DNA of 64,000 bases from Pedobacter sp. FW305-3-2-15-E-R2A2 (GTDB taxonomy: Bacteria; Bacteroidota; Bacteroidia; Sphingobacteriales; Sphingobacteriaceae): contig NZ_CP151803.1 of NCBI RefSeq assembly GCF_038446955.1, positions 2,852,001 to 2,916,000 on the forward strand, given 5' to 3'. The notes beneath the pieces were generated by a model that saw only the letters and a list, made by a program, of their open reading frames with translations, did no database searches and had not been told where the DNA came from. Both the position numbers and the translations under genes were made by a program. Each line of letters begins with the position of its first letter. Position 1 is the first letter of the stretch. Shown one piece after another: positions 34,201 to 43,700 of the stretch.

Positions 34201-34318
34201 ATATGATGGTATGGATCCGGAGATCGGCTATGGTACAGAAGGATTTGCTTCCGGAATCGACATCGGCTACTATCCAAGACCAAGGACATTCCTGTTTGGT
34301 GCCAACCTTAGATTTTAA
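31205..34318 (+). CDS. SusC/RagA TonB-dependent outer-membrane transporter
   Basis: The 1037-residue protein has a signal peptide (about 1-33) and a carboxypeptidase-regulatory-like domain (I-N-G-K-V-N-G-A-V-N-G-L-P-I-P-G-A, about 37-115). A plug domain follows with the SusC signature V-V-V-G-Y-G near 118 and Y-G-S-Q-A-A-N-G-V-V-L-V-T near 223. The 22-strand barrel ends in an aromatic residue (L-R-F). It imports oligosaccharides with energy from TonB. It is paired with the susD gene 20 bases downstream. The adjacent alpha-xylosidase suggests a xylose-decorated glycan, for example xyloglucan fragments. A second ATG three codons in could also be the start. Confidence 0.95.
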   Translation: MNSMEKKFTFKWKSIFLLMLFSVLTFGQQAVAQQRQINGKVNGAVNGLPIPGAVVKIKGKSGGVSTNNQGIYRISAETGDVLQISSIGFVSKEVKVAAANVIDINLEDDLQNLSEVVVVGYGVQQKKLLTGATVQVKGETLQKQSSTNALQGLQGLTPGVQIASTSGQPGEGMKVTIRGLGTVGNSGPLYVVDGVLTGDISYLNPADIESVDILKDAASAAIYGSQAANGVVLVTTRQGKRGQAAQITFDMYAGIQDVARKAELLNSAQYASMMNEAAINGGKQPIFSNAQIDALGAGTNWIDEMLVKNAPTQNYVLGASGASETSVYSLGLSYTGQAGVVGGKKLSNYERYGFRINSEHNFYKDILKIGQHLTYSDIKNNGIGVGNQYNNSLRGAFNTSPFVPVYDDQGNFFDNSKSTWNNGEANPYALMVLNNQNRRNTQRLLGDIYLVVEPIKNLKFRTSLGMDYSAGESNSFKPIYNLSIYAYNTVTSASQSMNKGKSLMWDNLLSYKFDLKKDHVFEVMAGSSAYRADGSNIFGTNTNLIFEDLDHAWLSNALNKNSAGITIGGGPYDADRRLSYFGRLNYNYKEKYLINATFRADGSSRFAAQNRWGYFPSVSAGWIVTNESFLEGQKGWLDFLKLRASWGQVGNQNISAFQYLSPITFDKVNYVFGDKEGVLTPGAYPSRLGNPNVKWETSEQTDLGFDATLLKGKLNVNFDWYKKTTKDWLISAPILATAGALPPFINGGNVKNSGVELAVSYKGRINEFNYSIGINGAYNKNEVGKIPTADGIIHGATNQLYDNSLEFYRAENGFPIGYFWGLKTAGIFQNVDEVVNYKAPNGKVIQPAAAPGDVKYIDQNGDGVIDNLDRGMIGKPNPDYTFGINLTADYKGFDFSMVASGVTGNDIVQSYRNQSGQYGNYTSRILDRWHGEGTSNTIPRVTDDNRNWTSFSDLYLQKGDYLRISNVTIGYDFGKVLKKSYLKQLRLYASALNVYTFTKYDGMDPEIGYGTEGFASGIDIGYYPRPRTFLFGANLRF

Positions 34319-34338
34319 CCTCCTAAGAATAGAAAATT

Positions 34339-35937
34339 ATGAAAGCTATAACTATAAAATTAAGCATCTGCGCAGTGTTTCTCTTGACAATGGGCGCTTG
34401 TAAAAAGGGTTTTCTCGATGCGGAACCCATGACGACTGCAACAGATATCAACTATTATAAAACACCGAAAGACGCACTTTATGCATTGGTAGGGTGTTAT
34501 GACGGACTGCAGATCATCTGGTCTGATGGCGTGGCTTTGCCTGTCGCAGCAGAAGTGATGTCTGATAATACCTTTGGTGGCACCGGGAATTCAGATGGTT
34601 TCAGTTATCAGATGCTGGATGAATTTGATAAATCACGTTCCCCTTCAGATCAGAATCTTTTCGGCCGTAACTGGATTTTATACTATCAGGCATTGTATCG
34701 TTGCAATGTGCTCATTAGTAAAATGGATCAGATTCAATGGGGGACTGATGCCCAACTGAGAAAGACCTATGAGTCGGAAGCGCGCTTTTTGCGTGCGTAC
34801 CTGTTATTTGATATGGTTCGTTTATGGGGGAATATTCCCTTATTAACCGCACCTTCAGCAGAAAATGTTCCCCAGGCAAATCCTGATGAAGTTTATAAAG
34901 TAATTGCAAGTGATTTGGTCTTTGCAGCAGATAATATGGCTGCCGTTGCCTATCCTGCGCAGGCAGTTGGTAATCACGGCAGGGTCACTAAATATGCTGC
35001 TGAAGCGTTATTGGGGCGGGTTTTTCTGTACTATACGGGCTATTATTCAAAGGCTGATCTGGTTGGAGTAGTGGATAAAACAAAAGCACTGAGCTATTTA
35101 GAGCATGTCATCAGCACAGGTGGTTATGGCCTGGTCCCTGATTTTGCAAAGCTATGGCCGGCAGCTTCGCTGGATGCCTATGTCGGTGAAGACAATAAGG
35201 AAACCGTTTTTGCCATTAAATATACCTTTACCAGCGATTACAACGGAAATACTGATGGTAACCATTGGATGGTGTTTGGGGGATTGAGGGATCAATCGTT
35301 TTACCCTTATGGCAGCGGCTGGGGTGCAGAAACCGTGAATCCTAAGCTATGGAGTGCCTATGCAGCCGGTGATACCCGAAAATCAGGTTCCATCATTTCT
35401 ATTGCCGATGAAAAGATTCCATTTGTCAGTCAGAATAAGCAAAGGGAATATACGGGATATTACATCAAGAAATACAGTCCGATGATTGGTCTGGATGGTA
35501 AACCCTTACCGAATGCCAATGGCAATCCAAATTTCTCCATTGGGCAATATCAGGATTATGTGTCTATCCGCTATGCTGACGTACTGTTGATGGCAGCAGA
35601 ACTGGGCAGCCCAAATGCACAAACCTATTTCAACGAGGTACGGCAACGTGCTTATCAGGGGGCATTTACGCCGTTGATGGTGAGCCAGGAGAACATCATG
35701 AAAGAACGCAGACTGGAATTTGCTTTTGAAGGAATTCGTTATTATGACCTGCTTCGCCAGGGTGTTAATAAAGCAGCGCAAGAGATTGCAGAAAGCACGA
35801 CGCTGTTAAATGGTGGTCAGCCGGTCACTAAAACGATCTCTGCAAGCAACATCGTCCTCACCAAAGGACTGCAACAGATTCCTTACAGCGAGATTACTTT
35901 GTCTAACGGAACCTTAAAACAAAATGCGGGTTGGTAG
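34339..35937 (+). CDS. SusD/RagB glycan-binding lipoprotein
   Basis: The 532-residue protein carries a lipoprotein signal with lipobox L-L-T-M-G-A-C near 14-20 and then K-K, and lies at the cell surface over its SusC partner. SusD-type features include N-terminal F-L-D-A-E-P, a TPR-like helical body (Y-E-S-E-A-R-F-L-R-A-Y-L-L-F-D-M-V-R-L-W-G-N-I-P near 135-160) and C-terminal E-R-R-L-E-F-A-F-E-G-I-R-Y-Y-D-L-L-R. It captures the glycan and closes the SusC barrel. Position and partner define it as the second gene of the xylose-type PUL. Confidence 0.95.
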   Translation: MKAITIKLSICAVFLLTMGACKKGFLDAEPMTTATDINYYKTPKDALYALVGCYDGLQIIWSDGVALPVAAEVMSDNTFGGTGNSDGFSYQMLDEFDKSRSPSDQNLFGRNWILYYQALYRCNVLISKMDQIQWGTDAQLRKTYESEARFLRAYLLFDMVRLWGNIPLLTAPSAENVPQANPDEVYKVIASDLVFAADNMAAVAYPAQAVGNHGRVTKYAAEALLGRVFLYYTGYYSKADLVGVVDKTKALSYLEHVISTGGYGLVPDFAKLWPAASLDAYVGEDNKETVFAIKYTFTSDYNGNTDGNHWMVFGGLRDQSFYPYGSGWGAETVNPKLWSAYAAGDTRKSGSIISIADEKIPFVSQNKQREYTGYYIKKYSPMIGLDGKPLPNANGNPNFSIGQYQDYVSIRYADVLLMAAELGSPNAQTYFNEVRQRAYQGAFTPLMVSQENIMKERRLEFAFEGIRYYDLLRQGVNKAAQEIAESTTLLNGGQPVTKTISASNIVLTKGLQQIPYSEITLSNGTLKQNAGW

Positions 35938-35963
35938 CCGCTTTATCATTTAATCGAATAGCA

Positions 35964-37376
35964 ATGAAACGATATATAAAACTTTTGATGATTTCCTTAT
36001 TGCCTTTTCTTTTCTCCTGTAAAAAGGATAAACACAGCATGGGAGAGGTTCTCGATAAATCTGAAATCAAATTTTCAGTCCTGCAGGATTTGAAAGCCGA
36101 TGCAGGTGGCAATACCGTGATCTTGAAAAATATGACACCCGGTACTTTGCCTATGTGGGATTACGGCACCGGAACCTCTACAAAAATGACCGATACGGTG
36201 AGGTTTGCTTTTGCCGGTGATTATGTAGTTCGCTTTTCCGTTGCTACAGGTGGACGTGTGGTTAAACTTGATTCAGTGGTTGTGAAAGTAACGCAGGATA
36301 ACCTGAACTATGTGAATGATCCGCTATGGACAGCACTTACGGGAGGCGTTGGCAAGGAAATGGAATGGGTATTGGATACAGAAGCGAAATTCTTCAATGG
36401 ACCTATGTACTTTTATGGAACCAATATTGGCTGGCTGAAAGCAGGAGGGCCATGGAAGGATGGTGCAGTGCAGACCGGCTGTTATGGCAGCGATTGCTGG
36501 GTCTGGGAAGCGGGTTTGGGGGATACTTATCCAAATAATATGACTCAGGGTAATTATGGGTCCATGACTTTCAGTTTAAAAGGAGCAGCAGTTTTTAAAG
36601 CGGTTAAGCCGATGGAAAACATCGGCAGTCAGACCGGAACTTATTTTTTAAATGTTGCCGGAAAAATTCTGACCATTAACAATGCTACGATCTTAAGAGG
36701 ATATAAACCTGCAAAAAATGGCATCACAGGGATCAGCAACTGGACAAATTACAAGATCTTGTCGCTGGACGAAAATACAATGCAATTGGGGGTGTTGAGG
36801 GATAAAGATGTAGATGGGGAAGGGCCTGCGATGATCGTTTATAACTTCCTGACTAAGACGTTCTCGGAAAATTATGTTCCACCGGTGACCGGACCTGACG
36901 AAGGTTTTGATCCGACGTTTAAGGCCGGAGAGTTATTGAGCATGCTGAGCGGGACTGGTACTGCCGGAAGACTTTGGAAGATCGATGCAGAAGGTAATCC
37001 CATCGACTGGATCGCTAAAGGTAAAGGCTGGACCAAATCTCATAACGATAGCCGGGACTGGGGATGGAACAATGCCCTGGATGTAGTTGCTAAAGATTCC
37101 TGGATATTGTTTAGTCGTATAGGGGGATTGAAGTATACCAGAAATCAACATGGTGTAGTCAGTTCAGGAACTTTTACGATTAATGAACAGACGAACGAAG
37201 TGACTTTAAACGGTGAATTATTAATCCAGTTTCCCGGAAGCTTTATTACACCGGTTAAGAACACTTTTAAGGTAGTGAAAGCTTTTCCAGGTAAGGTAGA
37301 AAGTAAAGGCATTTGGTTCGGTACCGATTATAATGTCGAAAAGGATGAATGGTTCGCTTTCCACTATATACTATAA
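35964..37376 (+). CDS. Surface lipoprotein, putative glycan-binding protein (SGBP)
   Basis: The 470-residue protein begins M-K-R-Y-I-K with lipobox F-L-F-S-C at Cys19 followed by K-K-D-K, which marks export to the outer surface. An N-terminal immunoglobulin/PKD-like segment (about 35-115, including V-R-F-A-F-A-G-D-Y-V-V-R-F-S-V) is followed by a larger beta-rich domain with many tryptophans and glycines. This layout and its place after susD match SGBP proteins, which help to hold polysaccharide at the cell surface. A frame opening at 35931 would overlap the susD end and has no signal peptide, so the start at 35964 is used. A strong terminator follows. No catalytic motif was recognised. Confidence 0.75.
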   Translation: MKRYIKLLMISLLPFLFSCKKDKHSMGEVLDKSEIKFSVLQDLKADAGGNTVILKNMTPGTLPMWDYGTGTSTKMTDTVRFAFAGDYVVRFSVATGGRVVKLDSVVVKVTQDNLNYVNDPLWTALTGGVGKEMEWVLDTEAKFFNGPMYFYGTNIGWLKAGGPWKDGAVQTGCYGSDCWVWEAGLGDTYPNNMTQGNYGSMTFSLKGAAVFKAVKPMENIGSQTGTYFLNVAGKILTINNATILRGYKPAKNGITGISNWTNYKILSLDENTMQLGVLRDKDVDGEGPAMIVYNFLTKTFSENYVPPVTGPDEGFDPTFKAGELLSMLSGTGTAGRLWKIDAEGNPIDWIAKGKGWTKSHNDSRDWGWNNALDVVAKDSWILFSRIGGLKYTRNQHGVVSSGTFTINEQTNEVTLNGELLIQFPGSFITPVKNTFKVVKAFPGKVESKGIWFGTDYNVEKDEWFAFHYIL

Positions 37377-37406
37377 ATATGCGCTCGATATATTAATTTA
37401 AACCCT

Positions 37407-37444
37407 TCAGGAGCTTGTTTTAATCGACGGCTCCTGATTTTTTT
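37407..37444 (+). terminator. Rho-independent terminator of the xylose-type PUL
   Basis: The 8-bp stem TCAGGAGC/GCTCCTGA (37407-37414 with 37430-37437) with a 15-base loop is followed by seven T residues. It begins 31 bases after the lipoprotein stop and ends the GH31-susCD operon. Confidence 0.85.
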
Positions 37445-37494
37445 GTTTTTTGTGTCTTCCTAAATTTATAGATTTAGGGAGAATATCTTTTAAT

Positions 37495-38556
37495 ATGTCA
37501 GTTACAAATCTATTCCTGGTTTTAATTAGCGGATTCGGACTGCTCCATGGATTTTTCCTGGGCATTTACCTGTGGAACTCTTCAAAGGGCAAGCTCATTT
37601 CCAACAGGATACTCAGCCTGATGTTGTTTGTACTTACTTTTCGTATTGGTAAATCCGTTATTCTGGAATTTGCAAACCATATTGACTTACAACTGATATT
37701 TACCGGACTTGCAGCTTTGCTCCTCATTGGCCCGCTCTATTATGGATATACCTGCTCCGTTTTGAATAAATCATTTCAGTTGAAGAAAGGTATGGGGGTA
37801 CATTTTCTGCCATTTTTGGCTGCATTTTCCGGTGCTTTAATGATCGATAAGGAATGGATCAAAACGACACCAACCTGGGTGTTTGTCCTGATGTTTGGTC
37901 TGTATTATGGTCATTATTTTTTTTATCTGTTGATGGGTTTCCGCTACATACATCGGATTAAAAAAGAAACAGGGAAGACTTCAGAAATACAATGGCTAAC
38001 CCTTTTATGTTATGCATTAACCGCAATTTGGGTCGTTTATGTGCTAAATATTATGGAAGACAAGATCCCTTACATTATTGGACCGGTATTGTATGCTGTA
38101 ATTGCCTATGGGGTGACCTGGATCTTTATCAAAAGAGGATACATCGAGGCTCAGTCTACCGCTAAATATCAGACGACACCACTGAGTCAGACAGAAACAG
38201 AGGAGATTTTTGAAAATATAAAGAAGCTTGTGACAGAGGAAGAGTTGTACAAAGATGCTGATCTTAGCCTGGCCATATTGAGTAAACGTTTAAAAGTCAG
38301 CACCCAAAAGGTTTCCATGGCGATTAACTTTTGTTACCAATCAAATTTTAACAATTTTATCAATCAATACCGCATCTCTCATGCCTGCACCTTGTTTGCA
38401 GATCAAAGTTTTCAGCATTACAACATTTCCTTTATTGCTTACGAATCCGGCTTTTCCAGTCTGAGTAGTTTTAATAGTGCATTTAAGAAGGCAACAGGAA
38501 GTACCCCCTCGTCCTTTCGCAAAGAACTGGAGAAAAATAAAACAACAGCTGTGTAA
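37495..38556 (+). CDS. Membrane-anchored AraC family regulator
   Basis: The 353-residue protein has about seven hydrophobic helices in its first 220 residues and a C-terminal AraC/XylS DNA-binding domain (about 255-345). The latter has the helix-turn-helix pattern L-A-I-L-S-K-R-L-K-V-S-T-Q-K-V and I-S-F-I-A-Y-E-S-G-F-S-S-L-S-S-F-N-S-A-F-K-K. Such membrane AraC proteins are common in Bacteroidota, but their signals are mostly unknown. The start at 37495 is chosen over 37450 because the family begins directly with the first helix (S-V-T-N-L-F-L-V-L-I-S-G) and GGGAGA lies a short distance upstream. It lies after the PUL terminator, so it is a separate unit; it could control the esterase gene that follows. 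Confidence 0.8.
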   Translation: MSVTNLFLVLISGFGLLHGFFLGIYLWNSSKGKLISNRILSLMLFVLTFRIGKSVILEFANHIDLQLIFTGLAALLLIGPLYYGYTCSVLNKSFQLKKGMGVHFLPFLAAFSGALMIDKEWIKTTPTWVFVLMFGLYYGHYFFYLLMGFRYIHRIKKETGKTSEIQWLTLLCYALTAIWVVYVLNIMEDKIPYIIGPVLYAVIAYGVTWIFIKRGYIEAQSTAKYQTTPLSQTETEEIFENIKKLVTEEELYKDADLSLAILSKRLKVSTQKVSMAINFCYQSNFNNFINQYRISHACTLFADQSFQHYNISFIAYESGFSSLSSFNSAFKKATGSTPSSFRKELEKNKTTAV

Positions 38557-38650
38557 AAAATATCAGCTTAATGACCATTTTGACTGACGAAATGATCATA
38601 TAAGAAGATTTGTCCTTCATTTTAACCTTGTTTTACATCAAAAACATAAA

Positions 38651-39526
38651 ATGAAAAAGATGATTCTTATGGCATTCATTGCCCTTATGACCTTAAGCAC
38701 AGCCACTGCCCAAATGCAGTCGTTTAAATTTAAGCAGAACAAAAGGAAATATATCGTATACCTTCCGAAGGCTTACGATGCAAAAAAAACATACCCGCTC
38801 CTTTATAATTTTCATGGGGGAGGAATGACGGCAACAGAACAAATGTTCTATTCAGGAATGAATAAGTCTGCCGATAAGTTTAATTTTATTGTGGTTTACC
38901 CCGCTGGTATCCATGCGGATTGGAATGTAGGATTTGAAATGTCGTATTTAAATGGGACCGACGATGTTGGCTTCATTAAGGCCCTGAATGATACTTTAAG
39001 GAGGCGTCATCACATTAATCCTAAAGCGGTATTTGCTACGGGCTTGTCAAGAGGAGGATTCTTTTGCCACCGTCTCGCGACCGAAATGCCGGAAACCTTC
39101 GCTGCAATCGCTTCAATAGGAGGGCCCTTGCCGGACTCCGTAAAATACTATAAACGTTCAGACCAAAAAATTGCGGTGATGCAGGTGTCAGGAACAGCAG
39201 ACCAGGTGGTTAACTACCATGGAAAAGCAGGTGCTTACAGTTCTGCATTGTCGACTTTCGACTATTGGGTTTCGCATAACCGCCTTTCTTCAAAGCTGAA
39301 AAAAGAAAAATTAGTTGACCGGGACAAAAAAGATGGCACCTCGGTACTGATTACTGAAGTTACTGATCCGGAGGCCGGGGTAATGCTCGTTAGCATTCAG
39401 AACGGCGGACATACCTGGCCGGGAAGCGATCCTTTTAATATTGGCTTTCCGCTTGGAAAAACAACCACTGAGATCAATATCAATGCGCTCATGTGGGATT
39501 TTTTTAGCCGAAATAGGAAGCCCTGA
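38651..39526 (+). CDS. Secreted alpha/beta-hydrolase esterase (CE1 / PHB-depolymerase-like)
   Basis: The 291-residue protein has a signal peptide (cleavage near A-T-A-Q). The hydrolase fold has an oxyanion segment N-F-H-G-G-G near 53-58, the nucleophile in G-L-S-R-G-G (about 131-136), and a histidine in N-G-G-H-T-W-P-G near the end. This matches the LpqC/poly(3-hydroxybutyrate) depolymerase group, which includes feruloyl and acetylxylan esterases. At the border between a xylan-type and a pectin PUL, removal of feruloyl or acetyl groups from side chains is the likely role. It ends eight bases from the convergent LacI gene; a weak hairpin (39519-39536) lies between. Confidence 0.75.
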   Translation: MKKMILMAFIALMTLSTATAQMQSFKFKQNKRKYIVYLPKAYDAKKTYPLLYNFHGGGMTATEQMFYSGMNKSADKFNFIVVYPAGIHADWNVGFEMSYLNGTDDVGFIKALNDTLRRRHHINPKAVFATGLSRGGFFCHRLATEMPETFAAIASIGGPLPDSVKYYKRSDQKIAVMQVSGTADQVVNYHGKAGAYSSALSTFDYWVSHNRLSSKLKKEKLVDRDKKDGTSVLITEVTDPEAGVMLVSIQNGGHTWPGSDPFNIGFPLGKTTTEININALMWDFFSRNRKP

Positions 39527-39534
39527 TACCGGGG

Positions 39535-40551
39535 CTAACTTTCCCTCACGATCAATTCTGTATTTAAAATCTTTTTCTCGAATTCTTCAACCGGATATTT
39601 GGCTTCAATAAGTTTGATCAGCATTTGTGTAGCCACCTGTCCGATTTCAAAAGCAGGCTGTCGAACCGACGTGAGCGACGGGTTAAATAAATCCAATACA
39701 TCTGAGTTGCTAAATCCTGCAATGCCTATTTCTTCAGGAACTTTGATCTTTAACTTTTTAAACACCGTCAGACAGCCTGTACTCAGACGATCGCCGGCGA
39801 CAAAAATCGCATCCGGTTTCTCAGGGAGTGCAAGGAGCTCCTTAATGGCATTCTCCAATTCTTCATAATCCATGCCACCGAAGGGACAATGTTTGATATA
39901 ATCCGGGTTTAGTGTCAAATGATTGGCTTCCAATGCAGCTTTATAACCCGCTAAGCGTTCAATGGTGATGGATAGATAAGCTGAACTGGTCAAATGAGCG
40001 ATGCGCTTATATCCCGATTTAATTAAATGTTCCGTAGCTTCAAACGCGCCTTTCTCATTATTGGCAATCACTTTATGGGTGTTGATCTCATCCGCCACGC
40101 GGTCAAAGAATACAATCGGCAAACCCCGGGCATGCAATGAGGTCAGGTGATCCAGGTTTTTAGTTTGTGAGGAAAGGGAAACCAATAATCCATCCACGGA
40201 TCTGGAAGCCAGGTGTTGAACGTTAATGACTTCCCGTTCAAAAGATTCATGTGTTTGTGAAAGAATAACATGATAGCCACGGTCATAGGCAATAGATTCG
40301 ATGCCATTGATTGCCTGCGAAAAATAGCTGTTGGCCACCTCGCTTACGATTACGCCAATAGACTTACTGCGGCGTTCTTTTAAGCTTAAAGCAATAGGAT
40401 TGGGCTGGTAATTGATTTCTTTGGCATAAGCGAGAACAATCTTTTTGGTGGCAGCGCTGATTTCATGCGTATCTCTCAACGCCCTTGAAACGGTCGAGGT
40501 AGAAAGCCCCAGGGCTTTGGCAATATCTTTTAAAGTGGTGGACTCAAACAT
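39535..40551 (-). CDS. LacI family transcriptional regulator of the pectin locus
   Basis: The 338-residue protein has a LacI helix-turn-helix (T-L-K-D-I-A-K-A-L-G-L-S-T-S-T-V-S-R-A-L, about 6-25), hinge, and a periplasmic-binding-like effector domain (about 60-335). It is divergent from the susC gene across 198 bases that hold LacI-type operator candidates. Similar regulators sit beside pectin genes in Bacteroidota and respond to uronate catabolites, but the effector cannot be read from the sequence. It is a paralogue of the regulator at 22944, with the same N-terminal layout, which may explain why both regions share operator-like half-sites. Confidence 0.88.
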   Translation of the reverse strand: MFESTTLKDIAKALGLSTSTVSRALRDTHEISAATKKIVLAYAKEINYQPNPIALSLKERRSKSIGVIVSEVANSYFSQAINGIESIAYDRGYHVILSQTHESFEREVINVQHLASRSVDGLLVSLSSQTKNLDHLTSLHARGLPIVFFDRVADEINTHKVIANNEKGAFEATEHLIKSGYKRIAHLTSSAYLSITIERLAGYKAALEANHLTLNPDYIKHCPFGGMDYEELENAIKELLALPEKPDAIFVAGDRLSTGCLTVFKKLKIKVPEEIGIAGFSNSDVLDLFNPSLTSVRQPAFEIGQVATQMLIKLIEAKYPVEEFEKKILNTELIVRES

Positions 40552-40621
40552 ACAAAAAGATCAGTTTCGTAATGATACTATTTTTTTTTAAACCTAAAGA
40601 TAAATTTTTGATCTGGCTTTT

Positions 40622-40646
40622 GGCAACGTTGTCGGGAACGATTGCA
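40622..40646. promoter_or_regulatory. Overlapping LacI-type operator candidates before pectin susC
   Basis: GGCAACGTTGTC (40622-40633) holds the palindrome CAACGTTG, and CGGGAACGATTGCA (40633-40646) follows directly. The second shares 13 of 14 bases with 62887-62900. They lie about 105 bases before susC and 72 before the LacI start. Confidence 0.5.
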
Positions 40647-40749
40647 CAGATTTAGTGCTCCATACTTTAATGTTTATAAAAAAAACAATGTAGAATTGTT
40701 AAAGGAAGACTGCAATAGTTAACCGAAAAAACCAAATATTACTTAATGT

Positions 40750-43700
40750 ATGAAAAGAGTTTTACTATTCTGTAGTATGCTGATCCTTATGATGGGGTTA
40801 GCTCGAGCACAACAAACAAGACAGATTTCTGGAAAAGTAACAGATAAAACGACTAAAGGTCCCATTCCTGGCGTATCTGTTACCCTTAAAGGTACGACAA
40901 CCACAGTCAGTACCGATGAAAAAGGGCAGTTTAAAATCAATGTTCCCCTAAACGGAACGGTAGTTCTGCAAGCCAGATATATCGGCTATAAGGTCCTGGA
41001 GAAAACAGTTGGAACGGAAACCAGGCTGGACTTCTTTTTAGAAGAAGAAGTTTCTGCTTTGAATGAAGTCGTCATCAATATCGGTTATGGAACCGTAAAG
41101 AAAAAGGATTTAACGGGTGCGGTTTCTTCCGTAGCTGCGGATGTAATTGCAGCAGCACCGGTATCTTCCGCTTTGGAGGCCATCCAGGGTAGGGTTGCCG
41201 GAATCAATATCTCCTCAACAGAAGGTTCTCCGGATGCAGAGCTCACGGTGAGGGTACGTGGAGGTGGTTCTATTACCGGCGACAACTCTCCGTTATATAT
41301 TGTTGATGGATTTCCGGTATCCTCCATTGCAGATATTGCTCCGCAGGATATAGAAACCATTGACATCTTAAAAGATGCGTCTTCTACAGCTATATACGGC
41401 TCAAGGGGTGCAAACGGAGTTATATTGGTGACCACTAAAAACAGCAAAGACGGTAAAACTACCGTCAGCTATAATGCCTTTACAGGAATCAGAAAAATCG
41501 CCAATAAACTGGATGTATTGTCTCCATTAGACTATGCAACCTGGCAATATGAAAGGTCACTTTTAGACAAATCTCCAATTGACTATACCCAGTACTTTGG
41601 TACCTATGCAGACATCAATCAATATGCAAGTACTCCTGCAGACGATTGGCAGGACCGTGTTTTCGGCCGTACCGGAAATACTTTTAATCAGAATTTAAAC
41701 ATCAGCGGAGGAGGTGAAAAAACGAAATACAGCATCAGTCATTCTTTTGTTAAAGATAAGGCCATCATGCAGCTTTCAGATTTTGAGAGACAAAACGTCA
41801 ATTTTAAGCTGAATCACAAATTGTATCAGAAACTGACCCTGGATTTTGGATTTCGCTATGCAGACAATAAAATCAAAGGAAGCGGTGCGAATGAACAGAA
41901 CGAAATTTCTTCTGCAGATTCCCGCCTGAAATCGGCCATGCTTTATCCTCCTTTTGCGGTTCCTGGTTTAACAACCACTACCGAAACAGATGATGAGTTC
42001 AATTTATATAATCCCCTGGTTTCCATTTCTGATAATGACCAGTATATACACCGTAAAACGTATAATATAAACGGAGCAGTTTCTTATGAAATCATTGACA
42101 ATTTAAGACTGCGCTCAGAAGTTGGTTATGATGCTTATAGAAATGACCAAGATCGTTTTTATGGTACAACTACGTATTATGTAAGGAATGTTCCTTCCGC
42201 AACCAATCAGAATCTTCCGGCCATTATTTTCGCGAATACCAATAGAAACAGCTTTAGAAATACCAATACCTTAAATTATAATTTTAGTAAAATCCTGGGT
42301 AAAGGACATAATTTAAATGCTTTATTAGGACAGGAATTCATCAAAACTGAGCAAGGTGTATTAACGAATGTAGTTCATGGATTTCCAAAATCATTTACTT
42401 TTCAGGACGCCAGGGTATTGTCTACCCAGGGAAATGCAAATTCGATCGACAATAACTTCTCTCCCGATGATAAACTGCTGTCGTTCTTTGGCAGGGCAAA
42501 TTATGATTACGAAGGGAAATACCTGTTGAGTGCAACATTCAGGGCAGATGGTTCGTCGAAATTCTCTGAAGGAAACCGTTGGGGATATTTCCCCTCCGTT
42601 TCAGCAGCATGGAGAATATCTCAGGAAAATTTTATGGGCGATACCAAATCCTGGTTGTCTGACTTAAAACTGAGAGCGAGTTACGGTACTGCCGGAAACA
42701 ACAATATCCCTTCGGGGCAAATGACACAGACCTTTCAGAACTCGGTGACGACATGGGTTAATGGCTTTGACAATTACTGGGCAGCGTCAAAAACAATGGC
42801 CAATCCGGATTTAAAATGGGAAACCACAGTGACCAGAAATTTAGGGCTTGATTTCTCTTTGTTAAACTCAAAACTGACGGGTACTATTGATGCCTATCTG
42901 AACCATACCAAAGACTTGCTGATTCAGTTTCCTGTAGCCGGAACGGGTTATGATTTTCAATACCGGAACATTGGGGAAACACAAAATAAAGGACTGGAGT
43001 TCTCTTTGAACTGGAATGCAATAAGAAAAACCAATTTCGACCTGTCGGTAAGTGCAAACATTAGTTTTAACAGAAATAAAGTAGTCTCCCTTGGATCTGT
43101 TAAAAACTTAAACGGTTCATCCGGTTGGGCATCAACAGAAATCGGTGTCGATTACTTAGTAGAAGAAGGAGCTTCCGTTGGTAGAATTTATGGTTACCAG
43201 AACAATGGAAGATATGAAGTTTCCGATTTTCAAAGTTACAATGCGACAACCGGCAACTGGGTGCTGAAACCGGGTGTAGTGGATGCGACTTCATTTATCG
43301 GAACGGTTCGACCTGGTACGATGAAAATAAAAGACATTTCCGGTGATGGAAAAATTGACTTGTCAGACAGAAGTGTGATCGGGAATGCCAACCCTTTAAA
43401 TACCGGTGGGTTTTCTGTGAACTCCAGAATCTACAATTTTGATATCGGTGCCTATTTTAACTGGAGCTACGGAAATGACATCTATAATGCCAATAAAATA
43501 GAATATACTTCTACAAGTAAATACAATTCCAGAAATATGATTGCTGAAATGGCTACTGGAAATCGCTGGAACAACCTTCGTTCCGATGGCACGATCAGTA
43601 ATGATCCTGCTGAACTGACTGCTATGAATGCAAACACAACATTATGGTCGCCTTATATGAAAACGTTTGTATTGAGCGACTGGGCGGTAGAAGATGGCTC

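Noticed and set aside
39519..39536. Hairpin between the esterase and LacI genes as a full terminator
   Set aside because: The stem is only five base pairs and no T-run follows; mentioned in the gene entry only.
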